DNA of 64,000 bases, from positions 310,001 to 374,000 of the forward strand of contig NZ_CP122539.1 of assembly GCF_029853675.1 (NCBI RefSeq), written 5' to 3'. Both the position numbers and the translations under genes were made by a program. Below, in pieces: positions 39,191 through 46,421 of the stretch. Source of the DNA: Tenacibaculum tangerinum. GTDB taxonomy: Bacteria; Bacteroidota; Bacteroidia; Flavobacteriales; Flavobacteriaceae. Numbering within the stretch: the first letter of the stretch is position 1; every line of letters begins with the position of its first letter. The notes below the pieces were generated by a model. The model had not been told where the DNA came from. It saw only the letters and a program-made list of their open reading frames with translations, and made no database searches.

Positions 39191-39207
39191 AGAATTATAG
39201 GAAATGA

Positions 39208-39420
39208 TTAGTTTCCTTTGGTACCATCACTACCCGTTCCATCACCATCACCCGTATCAGGAGTTGGAGTTCCATCATCGGTTGTAGTGTCTCCGATACC
39301 TGAAACTAATTCAGTGTTTTGAGTAGTGTTGGTTGGTATGATATCTTCTGTTAAATCTGTACAACTTGTAGTTAACAAAAATAATAGCGTGATTAATAGT
39401 GTGAATTTTAAAGTTCTCAT
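39208..39420 (-). CDS. Small lipoprotein with acidic Thr/Gly-rich tail
   Basis: 70 residues. Lipoprotein signal ends LLFLLTTSC with the lipidated Cys20; the mature part is Thr/Asp/Gly-rich (DTTTDDGTPTPDTGDGDG) with no recognised domain. It has its own strong terminator and a very long, structured upstream region (39440-39830). The adjacent kinase and response-regulator genes are in the same direction, so the lipoprotein may be a partner or target of that system; that is only a context argument. Confidence 0.72.
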   Translation of the reverse strand: MRTLKFTLLITLLFLLTTSCTDLTEDIIPTNTTQNTELVSGIGDTTTDDGTPTPDTGDGDGTGSDGTKGN

Positions 39421-39439
39421 AATTTCAATTTTTAATAGT

Positions 39440-39700
39440 TGACAATAGTTTTCCTGGCCGCATTTTGCGGCTTACATAGCATCGAAATAAATTTTCGAAT
39501 AAATCACCTTAGCTTTGAGTTAAGGCAATAATCATCTAGCCCAAGTGTTTGGGTAGTAGGTAGAATTCAATTGATAAACAATCAATTTTTTGAAGATGCA
39601 TTACTACTAAGGCCTATTGAGTACAACAGACTTCAGGAAATTCTACTTTGTCGTAAAGGAAGCGTTTGCAATTTTGATGTGAACGCTAGTTGATTTTGAT
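39440..39700 (-). ncRNA. Highly structured leader RNA upstream of the small lipoprotein
   Basis: Six hairpins in about 230 nt: AGCGTT/AACGCT (39661-39687), ATTGAT/ATCAAT near 39570-39587, CCCAA/TTGGG (39541-39553), CCTTA/TAAGG (39508-39525), TCGAAA/TTTCGA (39482-39498) and GCCGCA/TGCGGC (39457-39471). Longer pairing also exists (GTAGAATT near 39640 with AATTCTAC near 39563). I see no terminator before the lipoprotein start, so on the minus strand this would be its 5' leader. No known riboswitch class is recognised. Confidence 0.5.
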
Positions 39701-39739
39701 TCTAAGTTACTCTTATTGTAGTAACCAATGAATGTAAAT

Positions 39740-39781
39740 TTAGTAAGCGTTCTTGTTTAATGAGTAAACGTCCTTTTTCAT
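39740..39781 (-). CDS. Mini-ORF 2 of the lipoprotein leader (13 codons)
   Basis: ATG followed by KKDVYSLNKNAY and stop. Its ATG overlaps the TGA of mini-ORF 1 (ATGA). Both lie at the upstream end of the structured leader, where short ORFs could act in attenuation. Translation is not proven. Confidence 0.35.
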   Translation of the reverse strand: MKKDVYSLNKNAY

Positions 39782-39810
39782 TTAGTGTGTGCAATTTTAA
39801 TGTTTTTCAT
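39778..39810 (-). CDS. Mini-ORF 1 of the lipoprotein leader (10 codons)
   Basis: MKNIKIAHTK then TGA, coupled to mini-ORF 2 by an ATGA overlap. Its opening resembles the two peptide genes further upstream (MK, then Ile/Leu and Asn residues), which may be chance at this length. Confidence 0.35.
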   Translation of the reverse strand: MKNIKIAHTK

Positions 39811-39953
39811 AGCTGTTAATTTTGTTGTATTAATATACGAAAAAAAACGATTCGTACAAGTTTTTTAACTTTTAAAATATGTTTTTTAATAAAAAAAGAC
39901 GCCTTTTTTAATAAAGACGCCTTTTTGTGATATATATTACTACAGAATTGTTG

Positions 39954-40070
39954 CTAATTCCTCATTAAATAGTGTGCTACACAATAAACATCTTTGTCTT
40001 TTCTTGCTCTGTAATCAGTTCCTTCTATATGAGGTAAACTGAACTGCATGTTTGCGTTAATTAATTTCAT
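39954..40070 (-). CDS. Short peptide gene 1 (38 residues)
   Basis: An unrecognised 38-residue peptide beginning MKLINANMQFSLPHIEGTDY and ending YCVAHYLMRN; no signal peptide, one Cys, net positive. Support for a real gene: a canonical promoter (TTG at 40152-40154, 19-nt spacer, TATATTTG at 40125-40132), an ATG about 55 nt downstream, and a tandem A/T-rich GGCGTC hairpin block right after the stop (39890-39925). It sits in the same direction as peptide gene 2 and the small lipoprotein. Confidence 0.6.
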   Translation of the reverse strand: MKLINANMQFSLPHIEGTDYRARKDKDVYCVAHYLMRN

Positions 40071-40124
40071 TGTTTTAAATTATTTGTTGTTTTACTAATT
40101 AAGTTTTTCTTAACAAGTATGGTA

Positions 40125-40154
40125 CAAATATACGAATACTTTTTAATAAAACAA
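40125..40154 (-). promoter_or_regulatory. Promoter of short peptide gene 1
   Basis: On the minus strand, TTG (40152-40154) and TATATTTG (40125-40132), spacer 19 nt. Very close to the Bacteroidetes housekeeping consensus. Confidence 0.7.
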
Positions 40155-40342
40155 TAAATTTTAACATTTAAAATATTGAAAACCAATAAGTTAGGTTGTT
40201 TTAAGGTGCAGGCTGGCTGTCCGGATTTTATCCAGATACCTATTGCTTGTGCAACGTTTTGTACGTTAGTTGCTTAGAGTTCAATTCTTACTTTTTATAT
40301 GTTTTGTACTATAATTTCATTTTCTTCAAAAAAAATATAAAA

Positions 40343-40373
40343 AAAAGCGTCCAACAAATTTGGACGCTTTTTA
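40343..40373 (-). terminator. Terminator of short peptide gene 2
   Basis: Perfect 13-bp arms AAAAAGCGTCCAA with complement, 5-nt loop, with A and T runs on either side, so it works on the minus strand for the peptide gene (stop at 40392) and could work on the other strand. Confidence 0.85.
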
Positions 40374-40391
40374 TATCACTAGTTTTTATAA

Positions 40392-40526
40392 TTAAATCAT
40401 ATACGATTTTTGATTATAATTGACATATAACGTCCGATTTCGAAAGATTCCTGCATCAAGATTCTCACGAAAACTACATTTTGGTATTGCTACCCATTGT
40501 GCTATATGTAAATTCATTTTTTTCAT
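40392..40526 (-). CDS. Short peptide gene 2 (44 residues)
   Basis: An unrecognised peptide beginning MKKMNLHIAQWVAIPKCSF and ending in a Tyr/Asn-rich tail (LYVNYNQKSYMI). A TATATTTG box lies only five bases before the ATG, so the message would be leaderless or start at the internal ATG (40517, MNLHIAQ). A strong terminator follows the stop by 19 nt. Its C-terminal part (FRNR-LYVNY) weakly resembles peptide 1 (YRARKDKDVYCVAHY), suggesting related peptides. Function unknown. Confidence 0.55.
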   Translation of the reverse strand: MKKMNLHIAQWVAIPKCSFRENLDAGIFRNRTLYVNYNQKSYMI

Positions 40527-40531
40527 AAAAG

Positions 40532-40539
40532 CAAATATA
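40532..40539 (-). promoter_or_regulatory. Minus-7 box of short peptide gene 2
   Basis: TATATTTG on the minus strand, exact TAnnTTTG match, five bases before the first ATG. No clear minus-33 element; the nested palindrome at 40615-40654 lies about 75 bp upstream and could be an activator or repressor site. Confidence 0.55.
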
Positions 40540-40614
40540 CATAAATTTTTTATAATCCACGTTTTTTAAACATTTTGTTTAATTTTTCAATTTTCCCTAT
40601 GATTTTGGTAAAAA

Positions 40615-40654
40615 AGTAAGTCAGTGACTTACTAAAAGTAAGTCACTGACTTAC
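40615..40654. promoter_or_regulatory. Nested double palindrome, operator-like
   Basis: Two perfect dyads: AGTAAGTCA-G-TGACTTACT (40615-40633) and GTAAGTCA-C-TGACTTAC (40638-40654). Their centres are 22 bp apart, close to two DNA turns, and the second dyad is the reverse complement of the first, so the half-site GTAAGTCA occurs four times. This looks like a pair of dimeric repressor sites. A TAATTTTG box at 40676-40683 (plus strand) and the peptide-2 promoter (minus strand) flank it. Confidence 0.6.
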
Positions 40655-40675
40655 CAAAAATAAAATTAAAGGGTT

Positions 40676-40683
40676 TAATTTTG
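40676..40683 (+). promoter_or_regulatory. Possible minus-7 box of a small RNA
   Basis: TAATTTTG matches TAnnTTTG. It is followed by 140 bp and then the terminator at 40821-40843, so it could produce a small RNA of about 150 nt. No minus-33 match is seen, so this is weak. Confidence 0.35.
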
Positions 40684-40820
40684 GCATGGATACAAACTTA
40701 AAGCCTTCTTAGTAAGGTCAAAAAGTAACAAGTTTGCTTTTTGTCGTCGGGGAAAATGCTATAAAAAAGAAAACAAAGTGAATTTACTATACCCAAAGTA
40801 AAAAAATGAAGCAGAATAAA

Positions 40821-40843
40821 AAAAACGCCCACTTGGCGTTTTT
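40821..40843. terminator. Bidirectional hairpin terminator
   Basis: Perfect 9-bp arms AAAAACGCC and complement, 5-nt loop, with long A and T tracts on the two sides. On the plus strand the T run is at least nine bases. No known gene ends here; it fits the possible small RNA above. Confidence 0.8.
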
Positions 40844-40855
40844 TTTTGTTAAAAA

Positions 40856-40960
40856 TGTCATTCTGAACGACAGAGAGGAATCTCACTCATATAAGTAACT
40901 CATAGTTTTGAGATGTCTTATTACTCATAACTTCGCTCTGTAGGCATGACATTGTATCCC
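40856..40960 (+). repeat. R1 dispersed palindromic repeat, copy C
   Basis: Starts TGTCATTCTGAACGACAGAG and ends GGCATGACATTGTATCCC, the same tail as copy A. The ends TGTCATTCTGA.. and ..GCATGACA form a terminal inverted repeat. Shorter and more degenerate inside than copies A and B. Confidence 0.7.
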
Positions 40961-41138
40961 AAAATCGCATTAACAAAAGAAATTAAAGACTTCACAGCTT
41001 GCTGAAAGTTTTGAAAGAAAAATTTGCTTCGCTTTTTACAGCTTATAGCAAACGCTTTAGAATAGTTGAGAGCGTTCTTGTTTTTTTAATGTAATTTTGG
41101 CTGGTGGTTTCGACCAAGTCTAAATAAATTAACGTAAA

Positions 41139-41900
41139 ATGAAAAAACTACTCCTACTCATAGCCGTAACTCTTATTACGATGGCATGTAAAAATGAAAA
41201 CAAAAAAGAAAGCAGTATAAAAGAAGAAACTAGCGAAGTAACTTACCCAAAAGTATTGGGAGAAGTTTTTGAAAAGCATGGTGGAATTAATCAATGGAAG
41301 AAAATGAACACCTTGTCATTCACACTAAAAAAGGAGGAGCATACGATAGACTTACATTCACGAAAAACAGCCGTAAATTCACCAGAATATTCTTTAGGAT
41401 TTGACGGAAAAGAGGTATGGATACAGCAACAAGATACTACTGCGTTTAAAGGAAATCCTGAATTTTATTATAACTTATATTTTTATTTCTATGCCATGCC
41501 TTTTGTATTGGCTGATGACGGCATTGTATATTCAGAAACAACACCCTTAACTTTTGAGGGAATAACCTACCCAGGAATAAAAATTTCTTACAAAGCGAAC
41601 GTAGGAACTTCACCAGATGATAATTATTTTATATTTTACCATCCAGAAACCAAACAAATGGCTTGGTTAGGGTATACAGTTACCTTTTTTAGCAAAGAAC
41701 CAACTGATGCTTATAAAATTATACGCTATAACGATTGGGAAAATGTAAACGGTTTGGTATTGCCGAAATCTATAACTTGGTACGCTAAAGATGAAAACGG
41801 GCAACCCATAAAACCAGCAAAAGAACCTGTTGAGTTTACAATGCCTTTGTTAACTGAGGCTACCTTAGCTAATAGTTTCTACGAAAAACCAGTACAATAA
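41139..41900 (+). CDS. Lipoprotein, DUF6503-like
   Basis: 253 residues. Lipoprotein signal ends LITMAC, with lipidated Cys17. The segments VFEKHGGINQWKKMNTLSF, GFDGKEVWIQ and NGLVLPKSITWY resemble the outer-membrane-lipoprotein-like family DUF6503 (LolA/LolB-related fold in outline), though I could not compare directly. It starts the unit that continues with a small membrane peptide and the symporter. Substrate unknown. Confidence 0.72.
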   Translation: MKKLLLLIAVTLITMACKNENKKESSIKEETSEVTYPKVLGEVFEKHGGINQWKKMNTLSFTLKKEEHTIDLHSRKTAVNSPEYSLGFDGKEVWIQQQDTTAFKGNPEFYYNLYFYFYAMPFVLADDGIVYSETTPLTFEGITYPGIKISYKANVGTSPDDNYFIFYHPETKQMAWLGYTVTFFSKEPTDAYKIIRYNDWENVNGLVLPKSITWYAKDENGQPIKPAKEPVEFTMPLLTEATLANSFYEKPVQ

Positions 41901-41903
41901 TTA

Positions 41904-42026
41904 ATGAACAAAAAACAACGCATGGACAAAAAGTATATATGGAAAAAAGAATACACACTCGTGTTAGTAGCGAATGCACTGTACATTATATTATTTTACT
42001 TTATTACTAACATATATACAACATAA
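41904..42026 (+). CDS. Small membrane peptide before the symporter
   Basis: 40 residues, one hydrophobic helix (about 18-36, LVLVANALYIILFYFI) after a basic Lys-rich N-terminus with WKKEY. It starts 3 nt after the lipoprotein stop and ends 3 nt before the symporter ATG, so it is embedded in the operon and is probably real. Small single-TM proteins directly before SSS symporters are found in other bacteria (for example the YhdT-PanF pair), and a stabilising or regulatory role is inferred from that. Confidence 0.7.
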   Translation: MNKKQRMDKKYIWKKEYTLVLVANALYIILFYFITNIYTT

Positions 42027-42029
42027 CCC

Positions 42030-43691
42030 ATGCAGTTAATAGATTGGATTGTTCTTTCGGTAACCTTATTGTTTATTGTTTTATACGGAGCTTGGAAAAC
42101 CAGAGGAAGTAAAAATGTTGAAGACTTTATAAAAGGAGGAAACGAAAGTAAATGGTGGACGATTGGTTTATCTGTTATGGCAACACAAGCCAGTGCGATT
42201 ACCTTTTTATCAACACCCGGACAGGCATTTCATAGCGGAATGGGCTTCGTGCAGTTTTACTTCGGATTGCCCATTGCCATGGTAATCATTTGCTTGGTAT
42301 TTATTCCTATTTATCACCGATTAAAAGTATATACCGCCTACGAATATTTAGAAGGTAGGTTCGACCAAAAAACACGAACGCTAACCGCCATTTTATTTTT
42401 AATTCAGCGCGGATTGGCAGCAGGAATTACCATTTTTGCGCCTGCCATCATACTCTCAGCAGTATTGGGCTGGAACTTAATACAACTTAATATTATCATT
42501 GGTATTTTGGTTATTATTTATACCGTATCTGGAGGAACAAAGGCGGTGAGTGTTACCCAAAAGCAGCAAATGGCGGTAATTTTTGCAGGAATGTTTGTCG
42601 CTTTTTACTTGATTTTACACTATTTACCTGACGGTATTACCTTTACCAAAGCTCTAGAAATTGCAGGAGCTTCCAATAAAATGAAAGTACTTGATTTTTC
42701 GTGGGATTTAAACAATCGTTATACGGTTTGGACAGGTATTTTAGGCGGAACATTTTTAATGCTGTCATACTTCGGAACAGACCAAAGCCAGGTACAACGC
42801 TACTTGTCAGGAAAATCGTTGCGAGAAAGTCAATTAGGATTGATTTTTAACGGACTCCTAAAAGTACCCATGCAGTTTTTTATTCTGTTGGTAGGAGTGA
42901 TGGTGTTTGTATTTTATCAATTCAATCCAGCACCGTTGAACTTTAATCCGAAAGCAGGCGAAGCCATCGCAAATTCAAACGCTGAAATCGTTGAACAATA
43001 TTCCGCATTAAACCAGCGACATCAGTTCATTGAAACTGAAAAAAAAGAGTTGCTCTTTGAAGGTTTAACACCAGAAAATGTGGTTAAAATTAAAGAATTT
43101 AACGAAGAAGATAAAGCCCTAAAAGAAAAAGCGAAAACGATTATTACCGAAGCAAATCCGTTGGTAGAAACAAATGATAAAGATTATGTTTTTATTCATT
43201 TTATTCTGCATAATTTACCTAAAGGATTGATAGGTTTGTTGTTAGCGGTAATTTTATCTGCCGCGATGTCATCCACTGCGTCCGAATTAAACGCTTTGGC
43301 AGGAACCACCGTTATTGATTTATATAAGAGAAACACTAGTAAAGAACATAGCGAAGCACATTATGTAAAAATGTCGAAATGGTTTACGCTAGGGTGGGGT
43401 ATTTTGGCAATTTTGGTCGCCTGTGTAGCCAATTTGTTTGATAACTTAATTCAGTTGGTGAATATTATTGGTTCAATTTTCTACGGAAATGTATTGGGAA
43501 TCTTTTTATTGGCATTTTTTGTAAAGTTTGTCAAAGGAAATGCCGTATTTATTGCAGCAATTATTACGCAAGTTATCATTATTGCAGTTTGGTATATCGA
43601 TTGGTTGCCTTATTTGTGGTTAAATGCTTTGGGCTGCGGATTGGTAATGTTGTTGGCAGTACTTATTCAATTACTTTCTAAAGAAAACTAA
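42030..43691 (+). CDS. Sodium:solute symporter (SSS family)
   Basis: 553 residues, about 14 TM helices. Family segments are TIGLSVMATQASAITFLSTPG near the N-terminus (Na+ site region), TVSGGTKAVSVTQKQQM and AVILSAAMSSTASELNALAG. An unusually long hydrophilic insert of about 90 residues (Glu/Lys-rich, residues about 305-390) lies between two helices. It imports an organic solute with Na+ at the inner membrane; the solute cannot be named. The 3' end overlaps nnr by 4 nt in convergent orientation. Confidence 0.87.
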   Translation: MQLIDWIVLSVTLLFIVLYGAWKTRGSKNVEDFIKGGNESKWWTIGLSVMATQASAITFLSTPGQAFHSGMGFVQFYFGLPIAMVIICLVFIPIYHRLKVYTAYEYLEGRFDQKTRTLTAILFLIQRGLAAGITIFAPAIILSAVLGWNLIQLNIIIGILVIIYTVSGGTKAVSVTQKQQMAVIFAGMFVAFYLILHYLPDGITFTKALEIAGASNKMKVLDFSWDLNNRYTVWTGILGGTFLMLSYFGTDQSQVQRYLSGKSLRESQLGLIFNGLLKVPMQFFILLVGVMVFVFYQFNPAPLNFNPKAGEAIANSNAEIVEQYSALNQRHQFIETEKKELLFEGLTPENVVKIKEFNEEDKALKEKAKTIITEANPLVETNDKDYVFIHFILHNLPKGLIGLLLAVILSAAMSSTASELNALAGTTVIDLYKRNTSKEHSEAHYVKMSKWFTLGWGILAILVACVANLFDNLIQLVNIIGSIFYGNVLGIFLLAFFVKFVKGNAVFIAAIITQVIIIAVWYIDWLPYLWLNALGCGLVMLLAVLIQLLSKEN

Positions 43692-45175
43692 CTTTTTTCT
43701 ATTCGTAAAGCATCAATAATGTCAGAAGCAATTAATGCGTTGTAGCCTTTTTTACAAGCGGCTTTATCTCCTGCTTTTCCATGAAAAAACACGCCCAATA
43801 AAGCAGCATATAAAGGCGAGTAACCCTGTGCCAGTAAGCCTGTAATAATTCCTGTAAGCACATCGCCGCTGCCCCCTGTTGCCATTCCTTGGTTTCCAGA
43901 AGTGTTGAAATACAAATTTCCTTCAACAGAAGAAATCGTAGTATAGGCATTTTTTAAAACCACGATGCATTGATGTTTTTTTGAAAAAAGAAGTTGCTTT
44001 TGAAAACGCTCTTTTGAGGTGTTGGAGTTTCCTACCAACCTATCAAACTCTTTGATATGCGGCGTTAGCATCGAATTTTTTGGCAGTAAGGCTATCAACT
44101 CTTTATGTTGAGCTAAGATATTGATAGCATCAGCATCTATTACTAATGGATGCTTACTTTCTGATAGTAACTTTTTTACGACTTCTACCGTTTTTTTGTC
44201 CGTATGGAGTCCTGGACCTATGCCGAGAGCGTCGTATTTCGAAATTTCTGGTAGCTGGGTTACGAATTCTTCATGCTCATCGGTTACACACATCGCTTCT
44301 GGAACGGAAGATTGTATAATTTGATATCCGCATTTGGGAACATACGTAGTGAGTAAACCCACACCACTGCGCAAACAAGCTCTCGAAGAAAGTACCACAG
44401 CACCTATTTTTCCGTAAGAACCAGCAATGATCAAGGCATGTCCGTAACTTCCTTTGTGTGATTGGCGAGGTCTTGGGACCAAAACCTCTACAATTCGTTT
44501 GTCTAGCAGGTAATGGTTACTTTCTTGTTGTTGTATAAACGTTTCATCTAAACCGATGTCAACCGTTTTCCAATTTTTTACAAAATTTCCATGTTCAGGA
44601 AAAAAGAAGGAACGTTTTGGACGTTGAAAACTTATGGTAAGGTCAGCTTTTACAATGGTGTCTGCATCAGATACCGCATCGCAATAGAGTCCTGAAGGAA
44701 TATCGACAGCATACACTATCTTATTAGCTTCATTCATCTTTTTTATAACTTCCTGTGTAAAACCAGTTATAGGTTTAGATAGTCCTGAGCCAAAAATAGC
44801 ATCGATGATGATATCGTATGCTGAAAAATCAGGAATATCACTTACCGATTTAATAACGATGCTATCGTCAAGTTTCTTAAAATTCCTGTTGCAGTCTGGA
44901 GCAAGCGTTTCTTTTAGTTGAACTAAAAAAGGTTGCACATGAAAACCCTTGGTTCGAAGTATTCGGGCAATGGCAAATCCGTCACCCCCATTATTTCCAA
45001 CACCCCCAACGACTGCAATTTTTTGGGTAGGTTTTAGCAGGGGTTCAATAGCTTTTGTAAATGCCAACGATGCTGCTTCCATAAGAGCCAAAGAAGTGAT
45101 TCTTTTTTTAGTAATGGTGTATTCGTCGGCTTTTCGTATTTGTGAAACATTGAGTATTTTTTGAAGCGTATCCAT
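43688..45175 (-). CDS. nnr: Bifunctional NAD(P)H-hydrate epimerase / dehydratase
   Basis: 495 residues with both repair domains fused. The N-terminal YjeF epimerase has GGVGNNGGDGFAIARIL and DIIIDAIFGSGLSKPI. The C-terminal ADP-dependent dehydratase has HKGSYGHALIIAGSYGKIG, DALGIGPGL and the GGSGDVLTGIITGLLAQG loop. It repairs hydrated NADH and NADPH. Length matches the fused E. coli-type enzyme (about 515). Confidence 0.93.
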   Translation of the reverse strand: MDTLQKILNVSQIRKADEYTITKKRITSLALMEAASLAFTKAIEPLLKPTQKIAVVGGVGNNGGDGFAIARILRTKGFHVQPFLVQLKETLAPDCNRNFKKLDDSIVIKSVSDIPDFSAYDIIIDAIFGSGLSKPITGFTQEVIKKMNEANKIVYAVDIPSGLYCDAVSDADTIVKADLTISFQRPKRSFFFPEHGNFVKNWKTVDIGLDETFIQQQESNHYLLDKRIVEVLVPRPRQSHKGSYGHALIIAGSYGKIGAVVLSSRACLRSGVGLLTTYVPKCGYQIIQSSVPEAMCVTDEHEEFVTQLPEISKYDALGIGPGLHTDKKTVEVVKKLLSESKHPLVIDADAINILAQHKELIALLPKNSMLTPHIKEFDRLVGNSNTSKERFQKQLLFSKKHQCIVVLKNAYTTISSVEGNLYFNTSGNQGMATGGSGDVLTGIITGLLAQGYSPLYAALLGVFFHGKAGDKAACKKGYNALIASDIIDALRIEKS

Positions 45176-45478
45176 GTAAGAAATGTACGATTTTTATAAG
45201 GATCGTCAAAATAGTTTTCAGGTGTTAGTTTTGAGTTTTTAGTTGTGAGTTGTCAGTTAACAATTCAACAATTCAACAGTTCAACAGTTCTGCAACAATT
45301 AAAGATGATCAGTTGTCATTGTTCATTGATACAAATTATTAGTAAAACACTGTGAATTATAATTTTGTTATATTTGAAAACAATTTTCTAATAGAGAGTG
45401 TGTGTTTTGTAAACAAAACTCAATATCGAATTTTGTTTATAAGAAATAGTGATAAAAGAATAAGCGATTTAAGGTAGT
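45176..45478. other. Intergenic region with low-complexity repeats
   Basis: The block 45223-45300 holds short repeats: GTTTTGAGTTTTTAGTTG, then AATTCAAC twice and AGTTCAAC twice. Nothing else is recognised. Length is likely variable between strains. Confidence 0.65.
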
Positions 45479-46168
45479 TTATTGTATTCGGTCATTTACC
45501 AAGCGCATAATACGCTCAAACTGCTCTTTGAGTCCCATATCAGAATTGTCAAACTCAATGGCATCATCGGTCATTACTAGCGGAGAATCTTTTCGAGTAG
45601 AATCTATCCTGTCGCGTTCTTGTACATTTTGTAAAATATCTTCGTAATTCACTTTGTCTCCTCTGTCTAGCAATTCTTTATAGCGGCGAGTAGCACGTTT
45701 GCTGGCAGAGGCAGTCATAAACAATTTGAGTTCAGCATCAGGAAAAACCACCGTTCCTATATCACGCCCATCCATTACAATGCCTTTGTTTTTACCCATT
45801 TCTTGCTGTTCGCGTACTAACTTTTTTCTAATTTCAGAAATCTCAGCAACCTTGCTTACCAATTTAGAAACTTCAATAGTTCTAATTTCTTTTTCAACAT
45901 TTACTCCGTTTAAATACATTTCGGCAAAGCCAAGTTTTTTGTTAAACGTGAACGACAAAGAAATAGCAGGCAACTCTTCAATTAAACCTTTTGAATCGAA
46001 ATGATTTTCCGAAATATAACCATGCTGCATGGCATATAAAGTAACGGCTCTGTACATAGCGCCTGTATCTACATAAACGTATCCTAACTCTTTCGCTAAT
46101 TGTTTGGCAATGGTGCTTTTTCCTGTAGATGAAAAACCGTCAATAGCAATGGTAATTTTCTTGGTCAT
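45479..46168 (-). CDS. cmk: Cytidylate kinase
   Basis: 229 residues. It phosphorylates CMP and dCMP with ATP. P-loop GFSSTGKS (residues 11-18), GRDIGTVVFPDAELKLFMTA, and RRYKELLDRG are family hallmarks. Monocistronic, between nnr and the gliding operon, which it diverges from. Confidence 0.94.
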   Translation of the reverse strand: MTKKITIAIDGFSSTGKSTIAKQLAKELGYVYVDTGAMYRAVTLYAMQHGYISENHFDSKGLIEELPAISLSFTFNKKLGFAEMYLNGVNVEKEIRTIEVSKLVSKVAEISEIRKKLVREQQEMGKNKGIVMDGRDIGTVVFPDAELKLFMTASASKRATRRYKELLDRGDKVNYEDILQNVQERDRIDSTRKDSPLVMTDDAIEFDNSDMGLKEQFERIMRLVNDRIQ

Positions 46169-46363
46169 GATTCAAAAAATAGAAAACAAATATACGGTAG
46201 AATTTTTAAAATAAAATATAGTTAACCTGTGATTAAATGGGCTCGGAGAGTAGTTTTTTTTTGAACTGTTAACTAACAATCTAAGTCTCTGCTATTCAAG
46301 GTTGAAAACTTTAGTTGCTAGTTCAAAATAGATTTTATATCTTTCATCATTAATTTTGTTAAG

Positions 46364-46399
46364 TTTGTAGCCGTTTTTTTAATAAAAACTATAAATTTG
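46364..46399 (+). promoter_or_regulatory. Promoter of the sprC-sprD-sprB operon
   Basis: TTTG at 46364-46367 and TAAATTTG at 46392-46399 (24-nt spacer, slightly long), 23 nt before the ATG of the SprC-like gene. No other promoter is seen before sprB, where gaps are only 5-26 nt. Confidence 0.65.
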
Positions 46400-46421
46400 A
46401 TTTTCTTAAACATCCCCTTAG

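Larger units (their letters stand above)
39421..41138. other. 1.7-kb region without long genes, rich in small elements
   Basis: Contains a string of hairpins (39440-39700), two coupled mini-ORFs (39740-39810), two short peptide genes with promoters (39954-40070, 40392-40526), three terminator-like hairpins, a nested palindromic site (40615-40654), and R1 copy C (40856-40960). Each is listed separately. Confidence 0.7.

Noticed and set aside
39554..39700. Known structured RNA (RNase P, tmRNA or 6S RNA) in the lipoprotein leader
   Set aside because: None of the conserved core sequences of these RNAs is present; only local hairpins are seen.
40698..40886. 62-codon minus-strand frame with a hydrophobic middle
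   Set aside because: It starts in R1 copy C and crosses a strong terminator hairpin; no promoter is present.
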